From assembly GCA_937958345.1 (NCBI GenBank), contig CALGNW010000002.1, forward strand, positions 1 through 6,348: 6,348 nucleotides of DNA. The letters run 5' to 3'. Position numbers and translations under genes: made by a program. This document shows positions 5,806-6,348 of this stretch, in pieces. This DNA is from an uncultured Neomegalonema sp. (GTDB taxonomy: Bacteria > Pseudomonadota > Alphaproteobacteria > Rhodobacterales > Rhodobacteraceae). How positions within the stretch are numbered: the first letter of the stretch is position 1; every line of letters starts with the position of its first letter. The notes below the pieces were generated by a model. That model was not told where the DNA came from, ran no database searches, and saw nothing but the letters and a program-made list of their open reading frames with translations.

Positions 5806-6348
5806 TGCGCAAGCCGCGTGCGGATGGCGTCGGCTGCGGCCTTGAGCGCGGCGGTTTCGGCATCGGTCAGACGCCATTGCTCGACCGCAATCAGACCCGT
5901 GCGACCGAGCACAGCCGGGACGCCAAGGACGACGCCATCTATGCCGTATTCGCCCTTCAGCATGACAGAGACCGGAACCGGACCCGTGCGCGCACTGCGG
6001 ATATGGTCCATCAACTCGATGCTGGCATGGGCGGGGGCGATGGTGGCGGAGCCGATTTTCTTAAGGGCGACGACCTGCCCTCCTCCGGTCACGGCGTCTT
6101 TGACACAGGCGTCGATTTGATCCTGCGACAGATACGTGTCGAGCGTGCGGCCTTTGATCCGGGCCAACGAGGTGATCGGGGCCATCTCGTCCCCGTGAGA
6201 ACCAAGGGTGACGGCCTGAACATCGGCAGGCGTGACACCAGCGGCGACAGCCAGCGCATTGCGGAAGCGGCTGGAGTCGAGCGTACCCGCCATGCCCAGC
6301 ACGCGCTCGCGGGGGAACTCGGTCGCGGTGAGCATCTCGGTTGTCATC
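5802..6348 (-). CDS. Malate/lactate dehydrogenase family protein, C-terminal part (5' end outside window)
   Basis: This is the C-terminal portion of an NAD-dependent 2-hydroxyacid dehydrogenase of the LDH/MDH fold, which interconverts 2-hydroxyacids and 2-oxoacids (malate and oxaloacetate if a true MDH) in the cytoplasm. The motif GMAGTLDSSRF is visible about 18-28 residues in, and it carries the Asp and Arg equivalent to LDH Asp168 and Arg171. GSHGDEM follows at about 49-55 with the catalytic His (LDH His195). GMAG in place of the LDH-type GSGT favours malate. The ATG at 6347 is not the real start: it lies in the middle of the domain and the frame is open to the window edge, so the Rossmann NAD-binding half and the substrate-specificity loop are missing here. 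The tail is divergent from housekeeping alphaproteobacterial Mdh as I remember it, so this may be a paralogue with another 2-hydroxyacid substrate. The stop overlaps the next gene by ATGA. Confidence 0.8.
   Translation of the reverse strand, partial: MTTEMLTATEFPRERVLGMAGTLDSSRFRNALAVAAGVTPADVQAVTLGSHGDEMAPITSLARIKGRTLDTYLSQDQIDACVKDAVTGGGQVVALKKIGSATIAPAHASIELMDHIRSARTGPVPVSVMLKGEYGIDGVVLGVPAVLGRTGLIAVEQWRLTDAETAALKAAADAIRTRLAQ

Noticed and set aside
5806..5877. Longer start for the RidA-like protein.
   Set aside because: The added 24 residues are a shadow of the dehydrogenase C-terminus. The family fold begins at the ATG at 5805.

Overview
The window looks like a chromosomal accessory transport and catabolism locus from a GC-rich alphaproteobacterium. 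A marine or soil Rhodobacteraceae-type organism would fit. This rests on the GC-rich coding sequence, the family resemblance of the proteins, tight gene packing and REP-like GCCCGGC palindromes. It is an inference, because no taxonomic marker gene is present. Every real gene is on the minus strand, so transcription runs from high to low coordinates.

Reading in the direction of transcription: (1) 6348-5392 holds the C-terminal part of an LDH/MDH-fold dehydrogenase (malate dehydrogenase-like) that enters from outside the window. It overlaps, through an ATGA junction, a RidA/YjgF-like protein that lacks the classical imine-deaminase arginine. (2) 5391-5211 is a 181-bp intergenic region with a strong 15-bp palindrome, TGTATACTGTATACA, which is a probable transcription-factor operator, GntR-like in appearance. 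(3) 5210-599 is a complete five-gene branched-chain-amino-acid-type (HAAT family) ABC importer in canonical order: periplasmic binding protein, LivH-like permease, LivM-like permease, LivG-like ATPase and LivF-like ATPase. The four membrane and ATPase genes are packed with gaps or overlaps of -4 to +1 nt. The binding-protein gene is separated from them by 107 bp holding two inverted copies of a 28-bp REP-like palindrome, followed by a hairpin over the livH ribosome-binding site. (4) 598-511 is a short AT-rich spacer with two TAATTAG copies exactly 21 bp apart. (5) 510-16 encodes a TRAP-transporter small permease (DctQ type). A possible start codon for the next gene, perhaps the large permease DctM, lies at the left edge.

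Together the genes suggest uptake of a small organic or amino-acid-like solute by the ABC importer, next to an oxidoreductase plus RidA-like pair that may act on the same or a related compound, and next to a second, independent TRAP uptake system for a carboxylate-type solute. The substrate cannot be read from the sequence. I see no sign of a mobile element, CRISPR array, tRNA, rRNA or a clearly new system. The most notable non-coding signals are the operator palindrome, the paired REP-like element, the RBS hairpin and the TAATTAG repeat.
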